Source: Mitsuokella sp047974105 (GTDB lineage Bacteria; Bacillota; Negativicutes; Selenomonadales; Selenomonadaceae). From it: a DNA stretch of 64,000 nt. Made by a program: the position numbers and the translations under genes. The stretch is from the NCBI RefSeq assembly GCF_047974105.1, contig NZ_JBHYRS010000009.1, positions 1 through 64,000 of the forward strand, given 5' to 3'. Every line of letters starts with the position of its first letter. Positions within the stretch are counted from its first letter, which is position 1. The notes below the pieces were generated by a model, which was given only the letters and a program-made list of their open reading frames with translations, searched no databases and was not told the DNA's origin. Of the stretch, positions 42,859 to 51,786 are shown one piece after another.

Positions 42859-44103
42859 TTACTCCGTGAATTTCTTCATGACAATGCAGGCATTGTGACC
42901 GCCAAAACCGAAGTTGTTCGAGATAGCGGCACGGACCTTCTTGGCACGCGCCTTGTTCGGTACATAGTCGAGGTCAAGGCCTTCATCCGGCGTCTCGTAG
43001 TTGATCGTCGGCGGCATCATGTCGTTTTCGATCGTCAGAGCCGTAGCGACAGCTTCAATGCCGCCGGCAGCACCTAAAAGATGGCCCGTCATCGACTTGA
43101 TCGAAGAAACGGAAACATCCTTGGCATGTTCGCCCCAGACCGACTTGATGGCGAGGGATTCGCCTTCATCGTTGAGGTGCGTCGACGTGCCATGGGCATT
43201 GACATAATCGATATCGGCAGGCGTCAGGCCGGCGTCATCAATGGCCAGCTGCATGCATTTGGCCTGATACTCGCCGCCCGGAGCCGGGCTCGTCATATGA
43301 TAAGCATCGGAGTTTGCACCGTAGCCGACGAGTTCAGCATAGATATGAGCACCGCGTGCCTTGGCATGCTCGAGGCTCTCGAGGATGACGAGGCCGGCGC
43401 CTTCGCCCATAACAAAGCCGCTGCGGTTCTTATCGAACGGACGCGAAGCATGAGCCGGGTCGTCGTTGTGGTCCATGCAGAGTGCCTTCATGGCAGCAAA
43501 GCCGGCAACGGCAGCCTGACTGATGGCCGCTTCCGTGCCGCCTGCTACCATGACGTCAGCCTTGCCTTCCTGAATCACGCGGAACGCATCGCCGATGCAG
43601 TTCGTGCCCGTTGCACAGGCCGTGACCACGCAGGAGGAAGGGCCATGAAGTTTAAAGGTGATGGCCACCTGACCGGCTGCGAGGTTCGCAATCATCATCG
43701 GGATGAAGAAGGGGCTGATGCGGTTTGGTCCCTTTTCGAAGAGTTTCTTATACTGAGCATGCATCGTCTCGATGCCGCCAATGCCGGCGCCGATATACGT
43801 GCCGATGCGGTCGCAGTCTTCCTTTTCCAGGTCGAGCTTCGCATCCTCGATGGCCATCTTGGCTGCTGCCACAGCGAACTGGGCATAGCGGTCCATGCGT
43901 TTGGACTCTTTTTTGTCGATGTACGCCGTCGGATCGAAATCCTTGACCTCACCGGCAATCTTGGCATGGTATTCCGACGCATCGAAACGGGTGATCATAC
44001 CAATACCGTTTTTGCCTTCCATCAGGCCTTCCCAGAATGCGTCCTTACCGATACCGATTGGGGTGATGGCCCCCAGGCCCGTAATTACTACGCGTTTACT
44101 CAA
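42859..44103 (-). CDS. fabF: Beta-ketoacyl-ACP synthase II
   Basis: A 414-residue condensing enzyme that elongates acyl-ACP with malonyl-ACP. The Cys-His-His triad is visible: Cys in VVTACATGTNCIGDAF, His in NAHGTSTHLND, and His in NNFGFGGHNACIV. Start is TTG at 44103, eight bases after AGGGGAG. It follows the flavin oxidoreductase gene by about 65 bases and precedes rnc. Confidence 0.96.
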   Translation of the reverse strand: MSKRVVITGLGAITPIGIGKDAFWEGLMEGKNGIGMITRFDASEYHAKIAGEVKDFDPTAYIDKKESKRMDRYAQFAVAAAKMAIEDAKLDLEKEDCDRIGTYIGAGIGGIETMHAQYKKLFEKGPNRISPFFIPMMIANLAAGQVAITFKLHGPSSCVVTACATGTNCIGDAFRVIQEGKADVMVAGGTEAAISQAAVAGFAAMKALCMDHNDDPAHASRPFDKNRSGFVMGEGAGLVILESLEHAKARGAHIYAELVGYGANSDAYHMTSPAPGGEYQAKCMQLAIDDAGLTPADIDYVNAHGTSTHLNDEGESLAIKSVWGEHAKDVSVSSIKSMTGHLLGAAGGIEAVATALTIENDMMPPTINYETPDEGLDLDYVPNKARAKKVRAAISNNFGFGGHNACIVMKKFTE

Positions 44104-44167
44104 AACAATGACTCCCCTCTAATGTACTTTTGTACTTTCCCAAGGCCGCCTTAGCGGCACTTGAAAA

Positions 44168-45112
44168 TCAGTTCGCAGCTTCTGCTTCTTTCTTGAGTTG
44201 CTCAAAAATCTCGTGGACCGACATAATCTTGTCGATGCGAGGCATATATTCCCCCGTGAAGACAAGTCCCGTTTCCACATCGCCCTGCTGTGCGCGAATC
44301 AGCGCGCGGATGATGCAGAAATTATGCTTGCAGGCCTTAAGGCACGCATCGCAGGTCTTCGGCGGTACAGGGCCTTCAAGGACTCTGGCCGAGAACGGCG
44401 TGCGCACAGCACGGCCCGGCAGGCCGACAGGACTGTGAATGACGACGATATCTTCCGGTTTCGATTTCAAATAGTATTCCTTAAGGGCCGGTGCTGCATT
44501 CGATTCCTCAGAAGCGGCAAAACGCGAACCCATCTGGACGCCCGCTGCGCCCATCTTTATCAAATCAACGATGTCCTGGCCATGGAGGACGCCGCCGGCC
44601 GCAATGACCGGGATTTTGACAGCCGCGCTGACATCTGAGATAAGGTCACGTACAGACGTGTTCGTGCCCAGATGACCGCCGGCTTCCTTGCCCTCGAGTA
44701 CAATAGCTGCTGCGCCAAGACGCTCTGATATTTTCGCTAATTTTACAGAAGAAACGATCGGAACAATCGGAGTTCCGGATTCCTTGCCAAGGCCAAACAT
44801 ATCACGTGAAAAGCCTGCACCTGCTACAACGAGATCGATGCCTTCATCGATGGCCGTCTTGACAATGCCTGCAAAGTCACGGGCTGCAACCATGATGTTG
44901 ATGCCGATGATACCAGATGTGAGCGAACGTGCGAGCCTGATTTCATAACGCAGTTCGTCGTGGCTCATACCTGATGCAGCAATGAGGCCGATACCGCCCT
45001 CGTTCGCAACAGCTGCAGCCAGACGGGCCGTTGACAAGCGGATTGCCATACCACCCTGCTGGATTGGTACGCGTGCAATCTTGTTGCCAATCTTAAGCTC
45101 TGGAAGTTTCAA
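44168..45112 (-). CDS. FMN-dependent oxidoreductase of the nitronate monooxygenase/FabK family
   Basis: About 314 residues of TIM-barrel flavoprotein related to FabK and nitronate monooxygenase: VPIQQGGMAIRLS at the start, VAGAGFSRDMFG, EGKEAGGHLGTNTS and AAGGVLHGQDIVDLIKMGAAGVQMGSRF for FMN phosphate binding. Unlike FabK it has a C-terminal cysteine cluster CDACLKACKHNFC. It lies between acpP and fabF, so a role in fatty-acid modification or redox repair is plausible but unproven. The start is uncertain: TTG at 45112 after GGAGGAG, or ATG at 45130. Confidence 0.8.
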   Translation of the reverse strand: MKLPELKIGNKIARVPIQQGGMAIRLSTARLAAAVANEGGIGLIAASGMSHDELRYEIRLARSLTSGIIGINIMVAARDFAGIVKTAIDEGIDLVVAGAGFSRDMFGLGKESGTPIVPIVSSVKLAKISERLGAAAIVLEGKEAGGHLGTNTSVRDLISDVSAAVKIPVIAAGGVLHGQDIVDLIKMGAAGVQMGSRFAASEESNAAPALKEYYLKSKPEDIVVIHSPVGLPGRAVRTPFSARVLEGPVPPKTCDACLKACKHNFCIIRALIRAQQGDVETGLVFTGEYMPRIDKIMSVHEIFEQLKKEAEAAN

Positions 45113-45195
45113 TGTTACTCCTCCAATCATTTTACCTCTTAAGAAAATCCCGCGAAGGAACTTCACGGGATTCTCAAAAGGTAAGACGCTCAATC

Positions 45196-45432
45196 TTATT
45201 TGTCCTTGTGCTGGTCAATGTAGGTAACTACATCCTGAACGGTCTTGATCTTCTCAGCAGCCTCATCCGGAATCTCAATGTTGAATTCCTCTTCGAAAGC
45301 CATGATCAGCTCAACGATATCCAGGGAATCAGCGCCCAAATCATCGATGAAGGTAGAATCGATTGCGACCTCGTCCGGCTCAACGCCAAGCTGCTCAACA
45401 ACGATATCTCTAACTTTTTCAAAAGTCGACAT
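45196..45432 (-). CDS. acpP: Acyl carrier protein
   Basis: A 78-residue acidic four-helix carrier. The phosphopantetheine serine is in GADSLDIVELIMAFEEEF. It holds growing acyl chains for FabD, FabG, FabF, FabK and PlsX, all encoded around it. It has a good AGGAGG-type ribosome site, consistent with high expression. Confidence 0.97.
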   Translation of the reverse strand: MSTFEKVRDIVVEQLGVEPDEVAIDSTFIDDLGADSLDIVELIMAFEEEFNIEIPDEAAEKIKTVQDVVTYIDQHKDK

Positions 45433-45472
45433 GAAGTTTCACCTCCTTAAATTAGTATCCTATATAGTTATA

Positions 45473-46216
45473 TCACATAACCATGCCGCCGTCTACATTA
45501 ACGACCTGACCGGTGATATAAGATGCACAGTCTGATACGAGGAAAAGTACGGCATTTGCTACATCTTCCGGACGTCCCATCTTTTTCATCGGGATTTCCT
45601 GAACCATAGCCTCTTTGACTTTATCCGGCAGGACAGCCGTCATATCCGTATCGATAAAGCCCGGTGCGACCATATTGACCGTGACACCGCGGGCAGCGAG
45701 CTCCTTGGCTGCGGATTTCGAAAAGCCGAGCACGCCGGCCTTAGAAGCCGCATAGTTCGTCTGTCCGGCATTGCCGATGAGTCCGACAACCGAGCTCATA
45801 TTGACGATGCGGCCGCTGCGCTTCTTCATCATGATCTTGGCTGCTGCCTTCGTGCAGTAGAACACGCCCTTGAGGTTCGTATCAATGACAGCTTCAAAAT
45901 CTTCGTCCTTCATGCGCAGAAGCAGTCCGTCACGCGTGATGCCCGCATTGTTGACGAGAATATCAATCGTGCCAAATGCTTCGATGACCTTGGCAAACAT
46001 CGCTTCAACAGCAGCGGCATCTGCTACATTGGCCTGCACGAGGATGGCCTCGCCGCCATTTTCCTCAATCTTGCTCTTGACTTCCTCAGCGGCCTTCTGA
46101 TTGCCGGCAAAATTAATGGCAATCTTTGCGCCCTCAGACGCCAGGCGGAGAGCAATGGCACGGCCGATGCCGCGCGATGCCCCCGTTACCAGAGCAACCT
46201 TTCCATCTAAAAGCAT
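45473..46216 (-). CDS. fabG: 3-oxoacyl-ACP reductase
   Basis: A 247-residue short-chain dehydrogenase/reductase using NADPH. The cofactor motif is TGASRGIGRAIA near residue 13, and the catalytic Ser-Tyr-Lys set is in NMSSVVG and TNYAASKAG. It reduces the beta-keto group in each elongation cycle. It lies one base after fabD and 40 bases before acpP. Confidence 0.97.
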   Translation of the reverse strand: MLLDGKVALVTGASRGIGRAIALRLASEGAKIAINFAGNQKAAEEVKSKIEENGGEAILVQANVADAAAVEAMFAKVIEAFGTIDILVNNAGITRDGLLLRMKDEDFEAVIDTNLKGVFYCTKAAAKIMMKKRSGRIVNMSSVVGLIGNAGQTNYAASKAGVLGFSKSAAKELAARGVTVNMVAPGFIDTDMTAVLPDKVKEAMVQEIPMKKMGRPEDVANAVLFLVSDCASYITGQVVNVDGGMVM

Positions 46217-46217
46217 A

Positions 46218-47162
46218 TTAGCGAACCTCCTTCAAATAGTCAAGCGTTTTTTGCAGACTTTCCAGATTTTCGACATTGAGGCTCTTGAGCGAGCGGTCAA
46301 TGCGGCGGTTGAAACCGCAGAGCGTTCTGCCAGGGCCAGCCTCGACAAAGGTATCGGCGCCAAATTCCTTCATCGTATTGACGCAGGCAATCCAGCGGAC
46401 CGGATGGTCAGCCTGTGCCACAAGATTCTGCTTGATTTCTTCTGCACTCGTCTCCAGTTTGCCCGTATAATTTGAAACGACAGGGAAAGCAGCATCGCGG
46501 ATTTCGACTTGATCAAGTTCAGCGGCCAGTTTTTCAGCTGCCGGCTTCATCAGTGTCGAATGGAATGGTGCCGAGACAGGCAGAACAACAGCTTTTTTCG
46601 CACCTGCGGCCTTGAGTTCCTCTACAGCCTTCTCAACGCCCTTTGTCGTGCCGGCAATGACCGTCTGACCTGGGCAGTTGAAATTAACCGGCTGTACATC
46701 GCCGGCTTCCTTCGCCGCTTTTTCGCAGGCAGCGGCAATCGTCTCGTCGTCAAGACCGATAATGGCAGCCATGCCGCCCTCACCTACAGGCACTGCCTCC
46801 TGCATGTACTGGCCGCGTTTATGGACGAGTACGACGGCATCGCGGAACGAAAGGACACCAGCTGCGACAAGAGCCGAATATTCACCGAGGCTGTGACCGC
46901 CGGCAACATCTGGCTGTATGCCATGTTCCTTGAGAATCTCATTGACAACGACACTGACCGTCAGGATTGCCGGCTGCGTGTTGGCCGTGAGCTTCAGGTC
47001 ATCAGCCGGCCCTTCAAAGCACATATCCTTGATGGAATAGCCGAGTGCCTCATCCGCTTCAGCAAAAATTTTTTTGGCAGCATCATATTTGTCGAAGAGA
47101 TCTTTGCCCATGCCAACAGCCTGAGCACCCTGACCTGGAAATACGAATGCGAGTTTATTCAC
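46218..47162 (-). CDS. fabD: Malonyl-CoA:ACP transacylase
   Basis: A 314-residue transferase that loads malonate onto ACP. It shows FPGQGAQAVGMG near the N-terminus, the active Ser in GGHSLGEYSALV, and the catalytic His in VSAPFHSTLMKPA. Start is GTG at 47162, with an AGGGGGG site upstream. It follows fabK by 92 bases, which contain TTGACA-like and TATAAT-like sequences but no convincing terminator. Confidence 0.96.
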   Translation of the reverse strand: MNKLAFVFPGQGAQAVGMGKDLFDKYDAAKKIFAEADEALGYSIKDMCFEGPADDLKLTANTQPAILTVSVVVNEILKEHGIQPDVAGGHSLGEYSALVAAGVLSFRDAVVLVHKRGQYMQEAVPVGEGGMAAIIGLDDETIAAACEKAAKEAGDVQPVNFNCPGQTVIAGTTKGVEKAVEELKAAGAKKAVVLPVSAPFHSTLMKPAAEKLAAELDQVEIRDAAFPVVSNYTGKLETSAEEIKQNLVAQADHPVRWIACVNTMKEFGADTFVEAGPGRTLCGFNRRIDRSLKSLNVENLESLQKTLDYLKEVR

Positions 47163-47254
47163 GTTGCACTACCCCCCTGATTGTTTTTCTTCTATATATT
47201 GACAAACGCATCTGTGTTACAGAATAGCAGAATGATTTCTATTATAATATGAGA

Positions 47255-48202
47255 TTATTTACAGTCGTCCTGAATAGTCTGGATGACGCCCGGCAGGCCA
47301 TTCACAATATCTTCGATGATCGTCTTGACCGGCTTGATGTCATTGAGCATGCCAGAGATCTCGCCGATCATGACGGAGCCGTTCTCGACATCGCCCTCGT
47401 GCGTAGCACGGTGCAGGGAGCCCACACCGAGCTTCTCGAGTTCTTCTGCCGGTGCCCCTGCTGCTTCCATTTCCTGATATTTGCGCGTGAGCTTGTTGTG
47501 GAGCACGCGTGCCGGATGACCGAGCGTACGGCCCGTAACAACCGTCGAACGGTCTTTGGCCTTGAGGACCATCTTCTTGTAGTTCGGATGCGCGATGCAT
47601 TCCTCGCTCATGACAAAGCGCGAGCCCATCTGAACGGCCTGTGCGCCGAGGGCAAAAGCCGCTGCCATGCCGCGCGAATCGGCAATGCCGCCAGCGCCAA
47701 TGACCGGCACATCGACAGCATCGACAATCTGCGGCACGAGTGCCATCGTCGTGATTTCACCGATATGACCGCCCGACTCCGTGCCCTCTGCGATGACGGC
47801 ATCAACGCCGCCCCGCACGAGACGTTTTGCGAGAGCCACAGAGGCAACGACAGGAATGACTTTCGTGCCAATCTCTTTAAGAGCCGGCACATACTCGCCC
47901 GGATTGCCTGCACCGGTCGTGACGACCGGTACCTTCTCCTCGAGTACGACCTGCATGACTTCCTTGACATACGGGCTCATGAGCATGACATTGACACCAA
48001 ACGGCTTATCCGTCCAGCCCTTGCATTTCTGGATTTCAGCGCGCAGAATTTCAGGCGGCATATGACCGGCACCAATGATGCCGAGGCCTCCGGCATTCGA
48101 AACAGCCGAAGCAAGTTCAGCCGTGCCAATCCATGCCATACCGCCCTGGAAAATCGGATACTTTATGTTGAGTAATTTACAGATTGCATTGTTTTCAAAC
48201 AT
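47255..48202 (-). CDS. fabK: Enoyl-ACP reductase II (FMN, FabK)
   Basis: A 315-residue TIM-barrel flavoenzyme that carries out the last reduction of the elongation cycle, the triclosan-insensitive alternative to FabI. It shows YPIFQGGMAWIGTAELASAVSNAGG at the start, EGTESGGHIGE for the catalytic His region, and VPVIGAGGIADSRGMAAAFALGAQAVQMG for FMN binding. Placement between fabH and fabD is the standard Firmicutes order. It shares its fold with the second flavin oxidoreductase at 44168, but lacks that protein's Cys cluster. Confidence 0.94.
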   Translation of the reverse strand: MFENNAICKLLNIKYPIFQGGMAWIGTAELASAVSNAGGLGIIGAGHMPPEILRAEIQKCKGWTDKPFGVNVMLMSPYVKEVMQVVLEEKVPVVTTGAGNPGEYVPALKEIGTKVIPVVASVALAKRLVRGGVDAVIAEGTESGGHIGEITTMALVPQIVDAVDVPVIGAGGIADSRGMAAAFALGAQAVQMGSRFVMSEECIAHPNYKKMVLKAKDRSTVVTGRTLGHPARVLHNKLTRKYQEMEAAGAPAEELEKLGVGSLHRATHEGDVENGSVMIGEISGMLNDIKPVKTIIEDIVNGLPGVIQTIQDDCK

Positions 48203-48206
48203 CAGA

Positions 48207-49211
48207 TTAGTCCTCCTTAGCCCATTTCATGATGCAGGATGCCCAGGTAAGTCCGGCACCAAAGCCGGCAAGGGCAACGAGATCGCCTTTCTTGAAACGG
48301 TGCGCATGCGCCGCTTCCGCCAGGGCAACCGGTATGGACGCCGCTGACATATTGCCATATTTTTCGATATTGACGATGATTTTCTCAGCTGGCAGTTCCA
48401 GGCGCTTAGCTGCCGCATCCAGGATGCGCGTATTGGCCTGATGCGGTACGAGCCAATCCAAGTCCTTCTTGGAAAAGCCCGCCTTTGCCAGCGATTTTTC
48501 TACCGTCTCTCCAAGGATTCTGACAGCAAAGCGGAACACAGCCCGACCGTCCATATGGATGCAGTTCTCATGTGCCAGGAGCGCTTCAGCCGTCAAAGGC
48601 TGCAGGCTGCCGCCTGCCGGAATCTCGAGCAGGTCGCCGCCGGCACCGTCGCTGCCAAGGTCAAAGCCCTGCAGGCCAAGGCCTGTTTCCACAGGACCGA
48701 ATACCGCAGCTCCTGCACCATCTCCAAACAGGATGCAGGTGCTGCGGTCTGTCCAGTCAATCACCTTGGACAAAGCCTCAGCCCCGACCACCAGGACATG
48801 GCGGTAAGCGCCCGTTTCAATGAACTGGCAGGCCACCGCGGCCGCATAAGCAAAGCCGGAGCAGGCAGCAGATAAATCAAAAGCCCCTGCCCGCAAGGCG
48901 CCAAGACGGTCCTGAAGGATGCAGGCAGCCGCAGGAATGACACGGTCCGGCGTCATCGTTGCGACTATGATAAGATCCAGATCTGACGAACTTATGCCAG
49001 CATCTTTAAGAGCCATGCGCGCGGCACGTTCTGCCAGATCCGATGCCGGCTGGCCCTCTGCCGCCACATGGCGCTCATGAATGCCCGTGCGCTCTACAAT
49101 CCATTCATTATTCGTGTCGACCATTTTTTCAAGGTCCGCATTGGTAATGATTTTCTCCGGCACATACCAGCCTGTTCCGAGAATACCAGCGCTATTTCTT
49201 TTCTCCATCAT
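48207..49211 (-). CDS. fabH: Beta-ketoacyl-ACP synthase III
   Basis: A 334-residue thiolase-fold enzyme that starts chains by condensing acetyl- or branched acyl-CoA with malonyl-ACP. The Cys-His-Asn triad is visible as DLSAACSGFAYAA, LVPHQANTRIL and VNIEKYGNMSAASIP. The ATG at 49211 (or 49208) overlaps the plsX 3' end by about 20 bases. fabK follows after four bases. Confidence 0.96.
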   Translation of the reverse strand: MMEKRNSAGILGTGWYVPEKIITNADLEKMVDTNNEWIVERTGIHERHVAAEGQPASDLAERAARMALKDAGISSSDLDLIIVATMTPDRVIPAAACILQDRLGALRAGAFDLSAACSGFAYAAAVACQFIETGAYRHVLVVGAEALSKVIDWTDRSTCILFGDGAGAAVFGPVETGLGLQGFDLGSDGAGGDLLEIPAGGSLQPLTAEALLAHENCIHMDGRAVFRFAVRILGETVEKSLAKAGFSKKDLDWLVPHQANTRILDAAAKRLELPAEKIIVNIEKYGNMSAASIPVALAEAAHAHRFKKGDLVALAGFGAGLTWASCIMKWAKED

Positions 49212-50220
49212 GCGTCAGTATATCCTCCTTCGCAAGTGTATCACGGATATGCGACAAAACGTCCCCCCGGACATAATCATTTGCCACACCGATTGCACTG
49301 CAAATGGACTTGGCATTGGACGAACCATGGCTGATGATGCAGCAGCCATTGACACCTAAGAGCGGTGCGCCGCCATATTCCGTTACATCAAGACGCTTGG
49401 CGAGCTTCTTGAGTGTTGGCGTCAGCAGCAGGGCGCCAAGCTTGGCAAGAATGCCGCCGCCTTTGACAGCCTCCTTGATAAGCTTCAGGATTGTCTTCGC
49501 CAGTCCCTCTGCAAATTTTAGCACAACATTGCCAACAAATCCATCACAAATTACGACGTCAAAATTTCCCTTCGGCACATCGCGTCCTTCGGCATTGCCG
49601 CAGAAATTGATCGTATGCATATTTTTGAGCAGTGCGTAAGTCGCCTTCGCCTGTTCATTGCCTTTCGTCTCTTCCTCGCCGATATTGAGAAGTCCGACGC
49701 GCGGGTTCTTTATTTTAAAGACATATTCAGCATAAATCGAGCCCATGATGCCGCTTTGTACGAGATGTTCCGGCTTGGAATCCACATTGGCCCCGGAATC
49801 GAGCAGAAGCGTGACGCCCTTTGGCGTCGGCATTGGCGTAGCAATCGTCGGACGCCCAATGCCCTTGATGCGCCGCAGGATGAGCTGAGCTGCTGTCACG
49901 GCCGCCCCGGTGCTGCCTGCAGAAAGTACGGCGTCACAAATGCCATCCTTGACGAGACGCGTCGCCACTACAATCGAAGCATCCTTTTTCGTCCTTACGG
50001 CATCTGCGGGATGTTCCCCCATCTCAATGACCTGTGAAGCATGCTGGATCGTAATGCCGAGATTTTCCCAGCCCTTCTCTTTGGAAAGGACCTCGCGGAT
50101 TTTTTTCTCGTCGCCAACCAGTACGATTTCACAATGATATTTTTTAGCGGCGCGAACCGCACCAAAAACAATTTCAAGCGGTGCATAGTCACCGCCCATG
50201 GCATCTACTGCAATTTTCAT
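49192..50220 (-). CDS. plsX: Phosphate acyltransferase PlsX
   Basis: A 342-residue enzyme converting acyl-ACP to acyl-phosphate, the donor for PlsY in phospholipid synthesis. It begins MKIAVDAMGGDYAPLEIVFGA and contains LLLDSGANVDSKPEHLVQ and VVICDGFVGNVVLKFAEG. I chose the ATG at 50220, after GAGGGGGA; a longer frame reaches into fapR. It links fatty-acid and phospholipid synthesis, as does the FapR regulator encoded upstream. Confidence 0.96.
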   Translation of the reverse strand: MKIAVDAMGGDYAPLEIVFGAVRAAKKYHCEIVLVGDEKKIREVLSKEKGWENLGITIQHASQVIEMGEHPADAVRTKKDASIVVATRLVKDGICDAVLSAGSTGAAVTAAQLILRRIKGIGRPTIATPMPTPKGVTLLLDSGANVDSKPEHLVQSGIMGSIYAEYVFKIKNPRVGLLNIGEEETKGNEQAKATYALLKNMHTINFCGNAEGRDVPKGNFDVVICDGFVGNVVLKFAEGLAKTILKLIKEAVKGGGILAKLGALLLTPTLKKLAKRLDVTEYGGAPLLGVNGCCIISHGSSNAKSICSAIGVANDYVRGDVLSHIRDTLAKEDILTHDGEKK

Positions 50221-50234
50221 GCCGGAATTCCCCC

Positions 50235-50795
50235 TCACTCCTCTCCCCACGAAACCATGATGAATTTCGCACGGAATACTTCCTGCGTATCGTTGCGGGT
50301 CTTGACCCAGACAAAATACTTATTGCCGCGAACCCTGACAATTTCCGCCTTAGCAATGAGTTTCTCCCCAACGTGTACAGGCACCTTGTATTTAACATTT
50401 GCTACGCCGGTGACTGCCATCGGGGCATCGATGATGGCCAACGCCAGGGAATTTGCCTGTGAGAACATATAATAGCCCTTGGCAATCTTTGTTTTGGCAA
50501 AGACCATATCATCCGTGATGCGCAGCAGGGAGATGCCGGAATGACCGAGCTCAAGATCGATGAGTTCGCCAACCACATCACCGCTTTCTATGGATTTGAC
50601 TTTGTGCTGGGCGCTCTCCGCCATTTTGCGGATACGTCCGCGAAGTTCCGGTATGCCAAGTTCCAAACGGTCCAGACGAATCGTCTGGACGCTGACAGAA
50701 AGTTTCTGTGCGAGTTCTTCATCCGTCAGGAACGGCTTTTCCTTGACTTGCTGCAGCAAAATCTGCTGACGTTCTTTTTTCTTGACCCGTGCCAT
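50235..50795 (-). CDS. fapR: Fatty acid and phospholipid synthesis repressor FapR
   Basis: A 186-residue repressor with an N-terminal DeoR-like helix-turn-helix (FLTDEELAQKLSVSVQTIRLDRLELGIPELRGRI). A C-terminal hot-dog domain binds malonyl-CoA (VVGELIDLELGHSG, GYYMFSQANSLALAIIDAPMAV). Malonyl-CoA releases it from DNA, so the operon is induced when precursor accumulates. It is first in its own operon, with a matching box in its leader at 50819-50835. Confidence 0.95.
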   Translation of the reverse strand: MARVKKKERQQILLQQVKEKPFLTDEELAQKLSVSVQTIRLDRLELGIPELRGRIRKMAESAQHKVKSIESGDVVGELIDLELGHSGISLLRITDDMVFAKTKIAKGYYMFSQANSLALAIIDAPMAVTGVANVKYKVPVHVGEKLIAKAEIVRVRGNKYFVWVKTRNDTQEVFRAKFIMVSWGEE

Positions 50796-50818
50796 CCTCT
50801 CATCTCCTTTCTAAAAGT

Positions 50819-50835
50819 TTAGTACCTGATATTAC
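50819..50835. promoter_or_regulatory. FapR box
   Basis: TTAGTACCTGATATTAC closely matches the FapR operator core TTAGTACCTN2TACTAA. A second TTTTAGTAC half-site overlaps the spacer of the promoter at 50854-50882. A palindrome CCTGATAT (50825-50832) with ATATCAGG (50842-50849) lies between them. Autoregulation of the fapR-plsX-fab operon is expected. Confidence 0.8.
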
Positions 50836-50853
50836 AACCTTATATCAGGATTT

Positions 50854-50882
50854 ATTATACGGTGTTTGTACTAAAAATGCAA
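50854..50882 (-). promoter_or_regulatory. fapR operon promoter
   Basis: Minus-strand TTGCAT (50877-50882), 17-base spacer, TATAAT (50854-50859), with FapR-type sequence downstream and in the spacer. Confidence 0.7.
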
Positions 50883-50919
50883 GTCTTGCCGCAGTGCTTG
50901 GGCAAGACCGCAAAAAAGA

Positions 50920-50945
50920 ATAAGCAGGACATACGTCCTGCTTAT
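50920..50945 (-). terminator. Terminator of yceD-rpmF
   Basis: Stem of about eleven base pairs ATAAGCAGGAC with its complement around four bases, then UUCUUUUUU on the minus strand. It separates yceD-rpmF from the fapR operon. Confidence 0.85.
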
Positions 50946-50957
50946 ATTGCTTTTAGA

Positions 50958-51137
50958 TTATTCAGCTGCCTTAACAACCTCTTTGCCATCATAATAGCCG
51001 CATTCCGGGCATACATGATGAGGCATCTTCGGTTCATGGCACTGCGGGCAGGCTACGAAGCCAGGAGCCTCGAGCTTCCAGTTGGCACGGCGCTGGTCAC
51101 GGCGTGCTTTCGAAGTTTTGCGCTTTGGTACTGCCAT
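50958..51137 (-). CDS. rpmF: 50S ribosomal protein L32
   Basis: A 59-residue basic ribosomal protein of the zinc-binding form, with CPQC and CPEC separated by HEPKMPHHV. It begins MAVPKRKTSKARRDQRRANW. Start is the ATG at 51137, after AAGGAGGTG; a spurious upstream ATG is in frame. It sits after the DUF177 gene in the conserved yceD-rpmF pair upstream of the fatty-acid genes. Confidence 0.97.
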   Translation of the reverse strand: MAVPKRKTSKARRDQRRANWKLEAPGFVACPQCHEPKMPHHVCPECGYYDGKEVVKAAE

Positions 51138-51161
51138 TTCGGGGTACACCTCCTTACGAGT

Positions 51162-51671
51162 TCATTTCTTATTTTTCGCTAATAATTCCTGCAAGGCGGC
51201 CATGCGCGGGTCCGGTACAAACCGGTCGCAGCCGCAGTCCCCTTTGTTCAGGTCTGCCCCGCATACAGGACAGAGCCCTTTGCAGTCGGGCTTGCAGAGT
51301 TTGCTGAGCGGCTGAGCCGCCAGAACGGTGTCACGGACAAGGTCCGTGAGATCGATAAGATCGCCATCAAAAAGATTCGTATCCTCATCGGCCGCCATAT
51401 CTCCCCTGCGGCGGAACTCCTCAGAAAAAGGATGTTCCTGTGCTTCCTCACAGGGAGCCAGGCAGCGGTCACATACAAAAGATTTCGTACAGCGAATGAC
51501 GCCTTCCGCGCGCCAGCAGGTTCCCGTGTTGACGATATGCCCTTCGATACGCAAAGGTCCTACAAAGGCATAATCGTCCGCAACGGCACCGATGGCTTCG
51601 GCAGTCGTCGTGAACGCAAACGGAATCTCCTGCATGAGGTCCGCATTCGATTCAGCAATGTTTATTTTCAT
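51162..51671 (-). CDS. yceD: YceD/DUF177 family protein
   Basis: A 169-residue protein paired with rpmF across bacteria and linked to 23S rRNA accumulation in plants and Escherichia coli. It has a Cys-x2-Cys pair in CTKSFVCDRCLAPCEE and a C-terminal zinc-ribbon-like CKPDCKGLCPVCGADLNKGDC. It lies 24 bases upstream of rpmF. Its promoter is at 51692-51721. Confidence 0.92.
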   Translation of the reverse strand: MKINIAESNADLMQEIPFAFTTTAEAIGAVADDYAFVGPLRIEGHIVNTGTCWRAEGVIRCTKSFVCDRCLAPCEEAQEHPFSEEFRRRGDMAADEDTNLFDGDLIDLTDLVRDTVLAAQPLSKLCKPDCKGLCPVCGADLNKGDCGCDRFVPDPRMAALQELLAKNKK

Positions 51672-51691
51672 ATCAGCATCAACCTCAATTC

Positions 51692-51721
51692 ATTATAGCG
51701 ATGTGCCCATTCCTTTGTCAA
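51692..51721 (-). promoter_or_regulatory. yceD-rpmF promoter
   Basis: Minus-strand TTGACA (51716-51721), 18-base spacer, TATAAT (51692-51697). A second TTGACA lies a few bases further upstream. Confidence 0.7.
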
Positions 51722-51786
51722 GTCTTGTCAAGGAAAACTACTTGCCACGCAGGGTCCCTCTCCCCTTTCAAAACGTACAAACGGGT

